Source of the DNA: Glossina fuscipes
Taxonomy: Eukaryota > Arthropoda > Insecta > Diptera > Glossinidae
Assembly: GCF_014805625.2 (NCBI RefSeq)
Contig: NW_023998646.1
Span: forward strand, 267,120 to 331,119
Length of the DNA: 64,000 nucleotides
Direction of reading: 5' to 3'
The notes beneath the pieces are model-generated. The model worked only from the letters and a program-made list of their open reading frames with translations. It made no database searches and was not told the origin of the DNA. Position 1 is the stretch's first letter; each line of letters begins with the position of its first letter. Of the stretch, positions 12,310 to 24,244 are shown in pieces. The translations under genes and the position numbers were made by a program.

Positions 12310-12544
12310 AATATTTGTGGAAGGGAGAGTTAGTTGGGCAAGAACATTTGAGCTGAGAGTACGGCCAAAATAAATTGTAAACAATCCTACATGTAAGAAA
12401 TATAATTGTACATAAATACTTCTCCTGTTGTGAAAGACAAAGTAGTAAAATAAAAGAGCTTTGAAGTGCATTTCTCTTGTACAAAAATATCCGCGATCCA
12501 GTGATACGAACTGTATCTTATAAAAGCGAATTGCATAACAATAT

Positions 12545-13038
12545 TTTCAATTTGTAGACAAATTAAAGTCCGTGTTGATTTTGCTACTTTTGAGTTTGCT
12601 ACTTTTCCATCCATACAGGGAATACAGTAGGGCTCTCCTATCTCTTCTCTTATGTTTGATCGCATATAGTAAATTATGCGATACGCTAAAACTTCAAAGA
12701 GACATTAACTTCTGTGCATTTCCGGAAGGTTTTGTTATGATTAAATAATGTCTCAAATATCTCACACAGTAGATATTACTAATGGCCTGAATATTTATAA
12801 TTCAGCCCGATCCATTTCTCTTGGAGTATTCTGTACTACTCCAATATATAACTTACGTTGTGAAGCGAATTGAAATGATTAAACTTAAAAAAGACTTCGA
12901 CTTTTGAAAAATCTTCACTTCATCAAATTATAATTATAGTCGACACATTACTCAAAAGTCGACGTAATTCGAAAGTCCTGTCCGCCATTCATGAGGTTAT
13001 CGGAAATTGTTCATCGCTGTAATTGTTCTTATACCCAA
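12545..13038. other. spacer, no gene recognised
   Basis: AT-rich DNA between the solo LTR and the SINE. No coding potential or clear repeat noticed. Confidence 0.5.
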
Positions 13039-13207
13039 TTATTATTATTATAAATTTAGCCAGAGAATAAATTCTAAGACTAAACTCTTAAAGCATCTAA
13101 GACTTTCAGCTTTTATTAAAAAGTCTACCGCACTTGAAATTAGATGAAACCACGGCCATTGAGTTGCTAGTCGAGACTCTGGCCTACTCAGCCACTCAGG
13201 CGAATGA
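13039..13207 (-). mobile_element. tRNA-derived SINE, copy 2 (older)
   Basis: On the minus strand it starts CGCCTGAGTGGCTGAGTAGG and follows the copy at 35.7 kb through most of its length, with an internal loss of a few bases. The A-box-like TGGCTGAGTAGGCC is kept (13181-13194); the B box is degenerate (around 13139-13153). It ends in the LINE-like tail TAGTCTTAGAATTTATTCTC and (TAA)n at 13039-13051. The flanks TATACCCAATT (about 13031) and TATACCGATT (about 13210) resemble a decayed target duplication. Confidence 0.8.
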
Positions 13208-13214
13208 TATACCG

Positions 13215-13680
13215 ATTAAAATATTACGTTATATCTAAATTTTACTTCTCAGCATCTTTAAAGATTAAACATTTACATTCACCGACGGATTTGAAAAAGA
13301 TTCCAAAAAAAGAATTCTATTGCGATTCAGTCCGCGTTAATTAAGAAAAAACAAATTTTTAAAATGTAAAAAATTAGAAAAAATGTTTACTGCCTTCTTT
13401 GCATTTGAAACATGGTATTTTGGAAGAATTCGAATACCATTCTAATGTGTATTCCTTGCAATGTAAATATTCCCAACTGACTTCTCAGACAAAATAAGTA
13501 AATTGTCTGTTTCATCTTCACTGCCTGTTACCAAAAATTGTAATTATTCTGATATAAAAAAACATTTTCTTAATTGTCAAATATTATAGGTTCTTGCATG
13601 TATTTTGACCAGCAATTTCTACATAATAAAGTAATGCATAAAGTAACCCTTTTCCATTTAGTACTATTGATTTACTCAGT
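13215..13680. other. spacer, no gene recognised
   Basis: AT-rich, only short chance open frames. It may include the undetected 5' end of the old mariner at 13.68 kb. Confidence 0.45.
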
Positions 13681-13682
13681 GT

Positions 13683-14280
13683 ATGGAGATTCCAATCAAC
13701 GAAGGCTTAAAATTGCATGTTCGACATTCTTTACTTTTGTTGTTCGATTTGAAAAACTCTGTTGCCGTAGCCCATCAAACACTTTTCGAGGCTTATGGTG
13801 ACGCTGCTCTAATTGCTAGATTTGGTTCCAATGATTTTGATGTTAATAACAAAGAACGGCTTAAAGCACCAAAGAAGTTTGAAGTCAGTGAATTGCAAGA
13901 TCTATTGGACGAAAACCGTCCTTAAACTCCCAAACTTTCGAGCAGCTTAGCAGTTGATGGATAAACGGTTTTTAGATGTTTAAATACGATGGAAAAGTTT
14001 CAAAAGGAGGAAAAATGACTACCATACGAATTGGATGAAATTGCCATTTCGAACCGATTTAACATCGCGGTTTCACTGCCTGACACGCAAAAAAAAAAAG
14101 AGTTTTCCGTGGCGCATTGTGTCGTCAAGACGCAAAATCATCCTCTTGCATAACAACGCTCGGCTACAAGTAGCAACAGTTGTGAATTGTATACTGCTCG
14201 AATGGGAAGTTCTGCCGCACCCAGCGTATTTAGCAGTCATCTCGCCTTCGATCGATGCCGCGTGGCTGGCATGGTAGCAA
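13683..14280 (+). pseudogene. decayed mariner transposase (mauritiana-like)
   Basis: Pieces in two frames match a mariner transposase. The N-terminal part has FEAYGDAA, FDVNNKERLKAPKKFE and LQDLLDE. A middle part around MEKFQKE and LPYEL corresponds to the WVPHEL motif. After a deletion that removes the first catalytic Asp block (TGDEKW), the end reads LLHNNARLQVA and WEVLPHPAY. The second catalytic Asp is Asn (HNNAR), and the SPD/SDYH region is scrambled. Stops and frameshifts occur near 13925, 13960 and 14020. It is clearly older than, and different from, the mariner that starts 60 bp downstream. Subfamily placement is from recall of family sequences. Confidence 0.75.
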
Positions 14281-14340
14281 CACGTTGTCAGAAAGATGAG
14301 AAAAAATTTTAGAAAACGATAGAAAGTATTTTGATTAATA

Positions 14341-15595
14341 TTAGTTTGGGGAAAAAGAAATCTATTATTTTTTCGGTAGATGGCTGCACTGATAGATTTC
14401 TCGTAAAGTATCGATCAAACAATTTCAGATTTATGCTCGTTGGAAAGGTGACATTTCGCAGTAAAAAAAATTCTTTTGCTGTTTTTTGTTTGGTGCATTC
14501 AGTTGTGAGTTACAGCGTGTTAAAAATGGAAGTGAACAAAGAGAAAATTCGGTACATTTTACAGTTTTTCTTTGACAAAGGCGAAAATGCAAGCCAGGCG
14601 GCTAAAATTGTGAATGGTGTTTATGGTTCCGATACTGTAACAGCCAATTATGTGCAATTTTGGTTTCGTAGATTCCGTTCAGGAATTTTTGATGTTAAAG
14701 ATGCACCTCGCACAGGTAGGCCGGTCGTCGAAAATGTCGATAAAATCGGAGAAATGGTCGAAGTTGACCGGCATGTTAGCAGTCGTAACAACGCCCAGGA
14801 GCTAAAAATCGACCATAAAACAGTTTTAAACCATTTACACAAAGCTGGATTCAAAAAGAAGATCGATGTTTGGGTGCCACACCAATTAACAGAAAAAAAC
14901 ATGATGGATCGAATTTACATCTGCGAAGCCTTGGCCAAACGGAATGAGATAGACCCATTTCTTAAACGGATGGTGACTGGAGATGAGAAATGGATCACTG
15001 CGCGAAAACGATCGTGGCCAAAGAGCGGTGAAGCACCTCAAACGGCCAGGAAGGTTTTGCTATGCATTTGGTGGGACTGGAAGGGGATTATTTATTATGA
15101 GTTGCTTCCATATGGCCAAACGCTAAATTCTGATCTCTACTGTCAACAACTGCACGGTTTGAAGATAGCGATTGACCAGAAACGGCCAGAATTGGCCAAC
15201 AGGAGAGGTGTCGTGTTCCACCAGGACAACGCTAGGCCACACACATCTACAGTGACTCGCCAGAAACTTCGGGAGCTTGGTTGGGAAGTTTTAATGCATC
15301 CGCCATACAGTCCGGACTTAGCATCAAGCGACTATCATCTTTTTCTTGCATTGCAAAATTTCTTTAATGATAAAAAATTGGAATCTAGGGAGGATTGTGA
15401 AAATCGACTACTAGAGTTTTTTGCAAATAGAGACCAGGACTTCTATGAGGGAGGCATTTTGAAGTTACCTTTAAAATGGCAACAAATCGTACAACAAAGC
15501 GGTGCATATTTGACCCAAATCGGACAATCCGAAGCATGTTAAATAAAGTCCTGAAGTTCATATAAAAATAATGGATTTCTTTTTCCCCAAACTAA
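14341..15595 (+). mobile_element. mariner transposon with intact ends
   Basis: A 1255-bp element flanked by TA on both sides (14339-14340 and 15596-15597). Its inverted repeats of about 32 bp start TTAGTTTGGGGAAAAAGAAA and differ at one position (T/C at position 23). It contains one open transposase frame. Length, TIRs, TA duplication and the DD34D transposase are all those of a mariner/Tc1 superfamily element. Little decay in the ends suggests a recent insertion. Confidence 0.95.
14526..15542 (+). CDS. mariner transposase, open but with small internal losses
   Basis: Open frame of 338 residues from ATG at 14526; the frame extends further upstream but this Met begins the family-like N-terminus MEVNKEKIRYIL. 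It has the helix-turn-helix DNA-binding half, then WVPHQL, and the catalytic triad in MVTGDEKW, FHQDNARPH and YSPDLASSDYHLF. Counting gives 34 residues between the second and third Asp, so DD34D. Compared with relatives I know, the stretch between TGDEKWIT and TARKVLLCIWW is shorter by several residues in two places, without loss of frame. That may impair activity. It resembles the mellifera/capitata group of mariners. The enzyme would cut and reinsert the element in the nucleus. Confidence 0.9.
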   Translation: MEVNKEKIRYILQFFFDKGENASQAAKIVNGVYGSDTVTANYVQFWFRRFRSGIFDVKDAPRTGRPVVENVDKIGEMVEVDRHVSSRNNAQELKIDHKTVLNHLHKAGFKKKIDVWVPHQLTEKNMMDRIYICEALAKRNEIDPFLKRMVTGDEKWITARKRSWPKSGEAPQTARKVLLCIWWDWKGIIYYELLPYGQTLNSDLYCQQLHGLKIAIDQKRPELANRRGVVFHQDNARPHTSTVTRQKLRELGWEVLMHPPYSPDLASSDYHLFLALQNFFNDKKLESREDCENRLLEFFANRDQDFYEGGILKLPLKWQQIVQQSGAYLTQIGQSEAC

Positions 15596-15597
15596 TA

Positions 15598-16395
15598 TAT
15601 ATTGCACCAATTTTTCTCGATAAAATCCTTTAAGTGAAAAAACTAACAAAATACACGCAAGCGCCTAATATAAAGAAACTCAGTAATTATTATGGAACAA
15701 AGACAGGTCAATAAATCATATAGCTCCTTTTAATGGCTTTTGTGTCCTCTTGAATTTGGACGGGGGAAAAGTAACAGCATAGGAAGCATAGGTTCGTTGT
15801 GACATTGTAGAATTATTGTTTTTTCCATTTAATATTATTGGAATATTCTAGAGTTCCGTGAGCGATTCTCCTGGCGTATATCACATTTTTGAAACATTAG
15901 AAAGTCGTCTTCTGTTTATACTAATAAAAATTATTGTTTATCTACATTTTCACCAGACTGATAATGCATTAATGCATTTTGATATCATCAAGGAACGTGG
16001 CATTTCTATAATATTTCCAGAAACGATACCTACACAAAATACTGTAGCGGTTAGCTGAATATAACATTTCTTTCCACCTAGACTGTTACATGAAATCAGA
16101 TTCATCCCTGAGCTAGTATACATGAAATGTAATAAATACTACGGAAAGATATCCGAAAGATCGACGAACAGACGTAAAGAGATGTAAAGAGATTTTTGCA
16201 AGATAATGGTAATCATATAACAGGACGTAAAAGGCAGCTCAATTGTCCTATATATCTGGAGTGAGACAATTTCGACGGACATGTTTAAGTGCGTTGCAAA
16301 TTTAAAACTGGCCAACAATGTATATACTTTAGAGAGCTTTTGAAGCTTGTTTTTGCACCTTATGCAGGTATTGAAAAATATTAAATTTTGATACA
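15598..16395. other. spacer, no gene recognised
   Basis: AT-rich DNA between the mariner and the first CR1-like fragment. Open stretches here have no recognisable domain. Confidence 0.5.
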
Positions 16396-16916
16396 TTAGC
16401 AAAGCGTTTGATTTGGTTAACCATAGACTTCTTATCTTTTAACTCCAGGTCTCTGACTTACCTTTCTTCTTAGAGGAATGGTTAAGCTCTTATCTGCATG
16501 GTAAATCATTCAGGGTTTGCTTAACCTTATTATCTCGGATGAATTCCCCGTGACGTCTGGCGTACCTCAAGGTAGCCACTTAGGACCCATTTTATTTAAT
16601 TTATACGTTAATGATTCGTCCTCCGTGATTAAATTGTAGGCTTGATGTAGGCTGATGATGTGAAACTGTTTTCTTCCTTTTCCGTAGAATCGCAATCACA
16701 TCATCTTCAAAGTGATTTGAATAATTTGGTTGCATGGTGCTCTTCGAATCTTCTGAAACTAAATCTAAATAAAGGTAACAAGCTTTCTTTCTCAAGAAGG
16801 AAGTCGTTCATTACTCAGTATTTCATTGATTCGCACAAGTTAGGGGATGTCGATTCGTTCACAGATTTAGGCGTTCTATTTGATTACAGGTTACGTTTTA
16901 ATTTGCATATTGAACT
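16396..16916 (+). mobile_element. CR1-like LINE, RT fragment joined to the next copy
   Basis: Starts within motif A (AKRLI frame: SKAFDLVNH) and runs through the SGVPQGSHLGPILFNLY block, the position of YADD and the SFSRRKSF region up to GVLFDYRLRF. It then jumps back to an earlier part of the RT at about 16912-16916, where AACTC is shared. At the YADD site it reads ATG-TAG-GCT-GAT-GAT (TAG at 16648-16650), the same change as in the copy at 24985-24987. Several frameshifts are present. Confidence 0.8.
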
Positions 16917-18466
16917 CTGTCTCAATTCCTAACTTGGTAATTTCGGAAGATGACGTTTTTAAAGGGTTGAGTTCTCTAAAATATTCTTGTGCGCCAGGAC
17001 CTGATGGAATTCCACCATGTGTACTTAAATCTTGCGCTGTCGAGTTATGTGGTGTGATCTCAAAGATTTTTAACCTGTCCTTGAATTTAGGTGTTCTCCC
17101 TTCGTGTTGGAAAATTAGTTTCCTTATTCCTACCCACAAGAGTGGAAGTAGACAATTTGTTGAGAACTACAGAGGCATAGCCAAGTTGAGTGTCTTGCCC
17201 AAGTTGTTCGAGCGAATTGTGATTCAGCATTTGGCCTTTGCCATTAATTCGTATATTTCTCCCTAGCAGCACGGCTTTCGGAAAGGGCGATCTACAGTCA
17301 CTAACTTGTTAGAGATTACTTGTCATGTTTTCAAGGTTTTTTCTAGTGGCTCTCGCACAGATGTGATATACACTGATTTAAGCAAAGCGTTTGATATGGT
17401 TAACCATAACTTACCTATCTTTAAACTCCAAGCCTCTGGCTTCCCTTTCTACTTAGTGAAATGGATAAGCTTTTATCTGCACAACAGATCCTTCAGGGTT
17501 TTATTCAACTTTATCACGTCGGATGAATGCCCCGTTATATCTGGCGTAATTCAGGGCAACCACTTAGGTCCCATTTTATTTAGTTTATACATTAACGATC
17601 TCCCGTCGGTGGTTAATTCTAGCCAGATCTTAATTTGTGTGAAACTGTTTTCCTCCTTCTCTGTTGCATCGCAGTCACATCTGCTTCAAGGTGACTTGGA
17701 TAATTTTGTTGCACGGTGCTCTGTGAATCTTCTGAAACTAAATCTGAATAAATGTAGGAAGCTTTCTTTCTCAAGAAGGAAGTCGTTCATTGCTCAGTAT
17801 TTTATAGATTCGCTTAAGTTGGAGGACGTCGATTCGATCACAGATTTAGGCGTTCTATTTGACCATAGGTTACGTTTCAACTCGCATATTGAGCTCTCGA
17901 TAAGCAAAGCTAGGTCCGCGCTTGGTTTTATAAAAAGGTGGTCTAAAGAGCTTGATGATTCTTACATTACGAAAAGGCTGCACATGTGTTTGGTTAGACC
18001 CATGCTCGAGTATGCCTCTGTTGTGTGGTCTCCTTCATATAGGTACTATGTACAGTCAATTGAATCTATTCAAAAGCAATTCTTGCTTTTTGCCCTTAGA
18101 AATTTGGGTTGGGATCCGATTGCCTCTCTTCCTCCCTCCGAAAATAGGTTGCTTCTGCTGTCCTTACCGTCTCTTGAGAAACGTAGGTTTGTTGTTGGCG
18201 TTTCCTTTGTAATCAAAGTAATAAACGGGGCTATTGCCTCGCCTTCATTACTTGGTGAAATAAGCTTTAATGTCCCTAACCGCTTCTCTAGGCATTTTAT
18301 CTTGGTTAAGCTTAGTCAGTGTAAATATAATTATGAGCTGTTTAATCCGCTCCGTGTCGTTTGTAAGAACCTAAATGACGTCTATCACTTATTCTCGGAC
18401 TCTTTAAAGTCCATTAAAGCAACATTGCTTAATACGCGCGATTTACCTATGTCTTACTTAAACTAG
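16917..18466 (+). pseudogene. CR1-like LINE ORF2, reverse transcriptase C-terminal half
   Basis: Reads LKYSCAPGPDGIPPCVLKSC, NYRGIAKLSVLPKLFERI and QHGFRKGRST, then motif A YTDLSKAFDMVNH, the ISGVIQGNHLGPILFS block, and the thumb/C-terminal segment with LARP-like YASVVWSPSY. A TAG at 17264-17266 interrupts it before QHGF; from 17306 it stays open for 386 codons. A net 9-bp loss at about 17633-17638 removes the ADD of the catalytic YADD box while keeping the frame (reads ILICVKLF). The enzyme would be catalytically dead. No RNase H follows. Confidence 0.88.
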
Positions 18467-18784
18467 CTTTTATCCTTAAAAGTCGTTACGAATGGAAAAT
18501 TAATTGTTGTTAACTATTATCGGTTGCCAAGCTTATGCATGTTTGCGATGGCTTAGGGGCTAACTTGCAATTTGGTCCTGTACCGGTTGCGGGTGTGGGT
18601 CTATGTTAGTTGTGTACACGCTCTATTTCTTTTTTTTTTCCTTCTTATTTGTTTTATTGTACTTATACTAAGTTTTAATATTAATTAATTTAAGATTTAT
18701 TCTAAGAGTCAATTGAACTCGACTGCCAATTTGTTTTAGTTGGGTTTCTTGTATAAGTGGAATAGATAAATAAATAAATAAATA
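16917..18784 (+). mobile_element. CR1-like LINE, 3' half with tail
   Basis: Begins at the VSIPNLVISEDDVF segment before the RT core and continues to the 3' UTR and a (TAAA)n tail at about 18766-18784. The 3' UTR matches, in reverse, those at 23.94-24.24 kb and 61.77-61.98 kb. There is no endonuclease or ORF1, so the copy lacks its 5' half. Assignment to a CR1/jockey-like clade rests on RT blocks, the absence of RNase H and the PHD-like ORF1 of the longer copy. Confidence 0.85.
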
Positions 18785-21315
18785 ATCTTAGATACTTCTT
18801 TTTGGGTATTGCAAAAGTTATGGCGAAATAAACACACCCCTCATTTTTCGGTGATGGTTATAGCAATAAACAGAAAACGGGCGAGAATTTGCTACAAGTA
18901 CGTCAGTATTATCTCTGCCTAGTGTTAACATTCCCGCAACTTTCACTTCAAACCCTTTTGACAAAGACAGCTAAATAATAGCATTTCGGCGTTCTAAATT
19001 GTCTTGAAAGACACAGATCGGGTGGATCATTTTCTTAAACCGCCTATAAGAGGGCTAAACTTTTATTTGATACTCGACCTTCTTTTTAACATCTTGTAGT
19101 GAAAAAATTGGGATAAAACGTTTCTAACTGTAATTCAAATGTCTATCCTACATTTGGAGCATGAAAAGTATGCTTTCATATGGAAGAAAGTTATTTGATC
19201 ACGAAAATAAATGAATAATTGGTTTTTTAAAGGTTGGGCTTGCCTGAAATAATGCTCTTACTAGCTTCTTAAAGTATTCCTTTGCACGTATTCATTGAAA
19301 ATAAAACGCTGAAAAGTCGTTTCCATCTTAGACAGAAAAAAATAATTTTATGCTTGTCTGCTTTTAGTACTTATAATATAAGCATATGAGTGTACTATTG
19401 TATGGCTGTTTTTATAACACCCATAAATATATATGAGAGACGGCATAAAGCCTTATAAACGTATATTGCCAACCACTGAGGATTTAATCTTGTCTGAGCC
19501 ATATACAATAAACAAATCTAGGCTTCAGTGTTGTTTACACCCCTAGCTTATAGGGATTGTCTAACTCTCTGGAGGGCACGGGTTACGCATAAATAACTTT
19601 TGTGCTATCGGCACCGTAGGGTTAGTCGCCAAGGCGGGAACCTACGTAAATCCTTGTCACATATCCGCCCGCCTCCCTATACGCATTTTTTGCATTTCTT
19701 ATTAAAATGCTGGCATATGCGGTTTTTGAGATAGGAAGTTAAAAGTTGGCCTTTTGCGAACGTTTGCGGTATACAGGTTTCAAAATGGACTTAATCAATT
19801 CGAAACTGCATTGTAGCAGAAAGTGTTTTGGGACTTAATACAAAAACAGTGTAGGGCAAACCAAAGCCAAAATAGAAATGTTCTCGATTGCTCACCTTTG
19901 CGCACACATTTAATAAACTATTTTATGGCGAATATCTGATGGCGAATATCAGAAGATTATTCTTAGGCAAAAAAGCCTTTTTATTAGTTTTTGGCCCCCT
20001 TAAGCTTTTTTTTCCCCAGAATTTAAAGGTAAAATATTTGGCCGAAAATATTTGAACGACCCGATCCGGCAGTTAAGTAAAAGAGGCTTTATTAAATAAT
20101 AAATTGATGAATAAATTATACATAACATAGAGAACCGGAACACTCGTTTAATATTATAATTCTCGGTTATTTAAGTTCAACACTAAATTCTTGTTCCTTC
20201 TTCTTGTAAATATTTCGGTATTATTTTGGTGATCTGTTCAAATTTTGAAGAAATTGTTTTGTGGTTACTCGGTTAACGTTCCGCAAATTTTGTTGCAAAA
20301 ATCAGACCACGGAAACACAAATACAACACAAACAAATAATTTGTTGAGCGCTATAATTTTTGTTGTCTAACACATCAGAATGGCGGATGCAAGAGAAACA
20401 AAACAATAAAAGAAGAATATGTTAATACTTTCAGTGGTATTTGTTCCATCACTAATGTCACCGTGACTGCTCTTTCGAAAGTGGAGTAAAAGGAAAGAAA
20501 AAGCTCAATTCGCATTTATTTTTTTTTATAATAGTTGATGTTAATTTTGTTTTATTTTTGCATCGTGCTTGAATGTTGTTGAATCCATATTTTAAAATTG
20601 AGTCCAACGTTCTCAGTTATGACAGTTTTTGCGTTTTATTTAACACGTTTTTTCTTGCAGGAAATTCAAGGAATTAATAATAACATTTCCAAATGTACGC
20701 AGAATATTTTGTCTCTATTCTCAATTTCAATAAAATTAAAAGAAGATTAACTCTAACAAAACATTGTGAGTTTGAATGGTTTGATATCAGTTTTTGAACG
20801 TAAATTTATGCAAAATTCATCAAAACTTTCCCTCATTTATTCAAATTTCCAAAATATGCAATCACCGGGAAGCGAGCAAGCAATTGCATTAAATATTCTT
20901 CGAATTATAAGCAAGTGTGGGTGCGGATTTACCGTCTCCTCAAACTTGCTCAATTTTTTCGAATGCACAACAAGAATCTACACAATATAACTTAAGTCCA
21001 AAACAATTCAATTTTTGAAATAATAGAATATTAGATGTGGCACGAATGTTGGAACAGAAATTACACTTACTCTATATCCCTCCTTGCAGATTATGTGAAT
21101 TGATTGAAAAAAATACGATTGAAATTGATTGAGATTTGAAGTCATATTCGTTTAAGAGTGCATTTTTGGAGATTCGACAAGTCAATCTCACACCATACAA
21201 GTGCAAGATTATTGGTAAATGTGAGCGTACCAGTTTATTGATTGGGACCACATATGCAATGGTCATTCATGTGGGCTTCAAAATTATCGATACCGCATTA
21301 TTAAACTATATTCGA
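18785..21315. other. spacer, no gene recognised
   Basis: AT-rich with some less AT-rich stretches (for example 19500-19680). No open frame with domain content and no clear repeat boundaries. Confidence 0.5.
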
Positions 21316-21319
21316 TTCT

Positions 21320-21605
21320 TTTTTATTATGGCGCCCATTTTGATACCCTGCACCAATTGTGGTATAAGAGCGTATTAAGTTTGTATGGATCTACACAACC
21401 CTCAGAAGGATTCGAAATAGATTCGCCTTTCATTATATCCATTATATATGCCTGTCCATGTGTCGGTCTTCTATTCAACCGACAAGTCTTAAATTTGTAG
21501 CTACTTTGATGAAACATGCTGTATCGAAGTATTTTAGCCCAGTGACGAACGTTGTTGAATATGGTTCGGATCGGACCACCTTTCCGGCCATTTTGCATAT
21601 AATAG
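21320..21605 (-). repeat. dispersed dipteran repeat (GACAGACGG family), member 1
   Basis: On the minus strand it has the sequence of blocks seen in other members here: GGTGGTCCGATCCGAACCAT, a CATGTTTCATCAAA block, a CCGACACATGGACAGGC block, then TTATACCACAATTGGTGCAG and GGGTATCA. A chance open frame covers it (21326-21598) and has no known domain. Confidence 0.6.
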
Positions 21606-21639
21606 TTTTAGGCTGTTACCCGCTATAACATTTCTACTT

Positions 21640-23935
21640 GATTTGCATTATTTTTGCAAAATTTCAGACTAATGTGTTATAAGTTGTCTTGTAGATTATA
21701 GTGTATTGCATACATAGTGTGATAATGAAGCCATTTTTAACCTCCATGTTTTGCCAAGAACAAAGAACTCAGTTTCTGGTTGGAGTTTTCCATCGCAACC
21801 TCTGAGACAATGATTGGACAACCGACAGCGGAGTAGACGCAAGCTTAGATATTTTTAAATCGGCCTCGATGAGAATATGCATATATATGTGCACATATAT
21901 ATACTCTTTGGTCACTGAAAATTCCTGGAATTGGACCATAAATGTCGTCTCCAACGAACTATCCACATTATTCTTAAAAGAAGCATGTGGAAATCTCCTG
22001 TCATTTCGATCATTCGTTTACGTGGCATAGTCGTTTTCAGGGCATTAGACGATATTCCTTGATATCCCTTAAACTCAACATTGACTTAGAAAGCGTTACG
22101 GGAAAGCTACTTCACAAAATAACATTAACGCATATTCTAAATTACTGTCAATGAATGAAAAATGAAGGGATAGTTGACATCACAGAGATATTTTAAGGCA
22201 GTGTATCTACTATTTTGCATGAAAATTTGTGCATCGTAAAGTTGCTTTCAAAGGCGTTACCGTGCTTATTCGTGGTAAAATAAACTTACCGTATTACAAC
22301 TCCATTGCTTCAATGTGTGATGGGGTTCAATTTTGTAGGACGGGCATAGCTGACTTTACAAAAGCTATGTTATAAAAAAAATGGTAGAAAGGAGAAGATT
22401 TGATGAAATATGTACATCTATTACATTTCAAATATTCGTCCATTACCATTATCCGATGTATGTCTATTCGCTATTCCCTGCAGTATGTTCGACCGGTACT
22501 AAATATGTATGGCTATCTGTAGTCTGTCTTCCTACACTAATGGTCAACCTTAGCTGATACAATCCCTCCCGATATTCAGTATTCATTTTATTATTTGTTT
22601 AAACAATTTGATACGACAAAATTACACTTAGGTCGTCTTACTCTTACGGCGCAACATGAGGGCACCATAACCTCGTCCAAACTCTATCTATTTTCTGCAT
22701 TGACGCGCACTTTCTCACATTATGTTGCTTCTTATTATTATTTAATAAAAAAAAACTAATCGCGAAACAGTCGTGAACCAAATTAACAGATATCCTGTTT
22801 GTATTTTTTGAATAATAAAATTGACAAAAGTTTAATATGTTTAATACAACCCTGGACGTTTGGAAAATGTTTGAGGAACCACAGTTTCTTATATCACAAA
22901 CCTGTAGAAGCGGATTGACCGCTTAAGCTAACAGCGCCAAAGAAAGTTAAAATGCAAGTTCCGTTCACATTACATCGTTTTCTAGAGTGTAATAAGCCGC
23001 ACAGATACAACAATTACTTTTAGTTGTTTTATCGAGATATTACCATGTTTGACCACCACGCGATAGCAAACGAAAGACTTACAAAAAGAAAAATATGTTT
23101 AGATGCCCGCTATTTTAAAAAGATCGGTTATTGCTCTTATATGGAGAAGCATTAGTAATCACACACAGACAAACGCCACACATTCTACATACGTGCACGT
23201 CACAGGTGGCAAAATGGAGTAAATTTAAAAACGAATTACTGCTCTATCTGCTGTGTTTTTTATGTTGCATCTAGCTCCCAACAATTGCTATTTTTCCACA
23301 GATCTCAAAAAAATGGTCCAGGAAAAGGATTTGGATCAAATGAGGAGGTCGTTGACTTTTCACACACTATAAAAAATATTAGAGACGTAGACACATTAGA
23401 GAGATAGACACATTTCTGATCAAATAAATTCTAAATACTTTTTTAATTCTAACTTCCCAGAAAATTTTGCAATGACGATAATCCTTTTTTTGGAGGCACA
23501 AGATATTTACCTTTCACTGCATGATCTTTTGTAAGTCATTATATTGAAGAAGGTATTTTTATTATTTCTTGACAACAATAGTAATATGTGGATATATTAA
23601 ATGAAAGTGAAAAAATTTGTTTAAAATGAAACTTTTAAACAAACATGTAGTATGCATACATATCCATAAGGTACACATTTAAACTTGATCAACATTAAAT
23701 GTCTTGGTCGCCGCAGTGCAGTCATCGACTACAAATTTTGGAAATATGTTTTAAGTTGGAAATGGGCTAAATCGGTCAATGGATACGCCTAGAGTACTAC
23801 ATAAAGTCAGAATATCTCTGTTTTTCAAAAGGAATAAATCATAGCAAATAAATGTACAAAAATTGGAACGGATATTCTATGGGCGTTGCTGTAGTATCTA
23901 TACAAAAATGGAAAATATTTACCAATATTATTTCA
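21640..23935. other. spacer, no gene recognised
   Basis: AT-rich DNA with only short chance open frames. No repeat structure recognised. Confidence 0.5.
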
Positions 23936-24244
23936 TTTATTTATTTATTTATTCTACTTATACATGAAAACCAACTAAAACAAATTGGCAGTCGAGTTCA
24001 ATTGACTCTTAAAGTAAATCTTAAATTAATTAATATTAAAACTTAGTATAAGTACAATAAAACAAATAAGAAGAAAAAAAAGAAATAGAGCGTGTACACA
24101 AATAGCAAAGAGCCACACCCACAACCGGTACAGAACCAAATTGCAAGAGAGCCCCTAAGCCGTCGCAAACATGCATAAGCTTGGCAACCGCAAATAGTTA
24201 ACAACAATTAATTTTCCAATCGTAACCACTTTTAAGGATAAAAG

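Larger units (their letters stand above)
11946..12540 (+). mobile_element. probable solo LTR of a Ty3/gypsy-type retrotransposon
   Basis: Begins TGTTACGAAAAT and ends GCATAACA, so the ends form the inverted pair TGTTA...TAACA. It is flanked by the direct repeat ATAT (11942-11945 and 12541-12544), a 4-bp duplication as made by gypsy-type integrases. Inside, in the expected order, are two 77-bp direct repeats (12029-12182), a TATA box (TATAAATAG, 12301-12309) and AATAAA signals at 12369 and 12451. No gag, pol or second LTR is nearby. Evidence is structural only; the superfamily is inference. Confidence 0.6.

Noticed and set aside
14648..14902. Minus-strand open frame inside the mariner
   Set aside because: Antisense shadow of the transposase.
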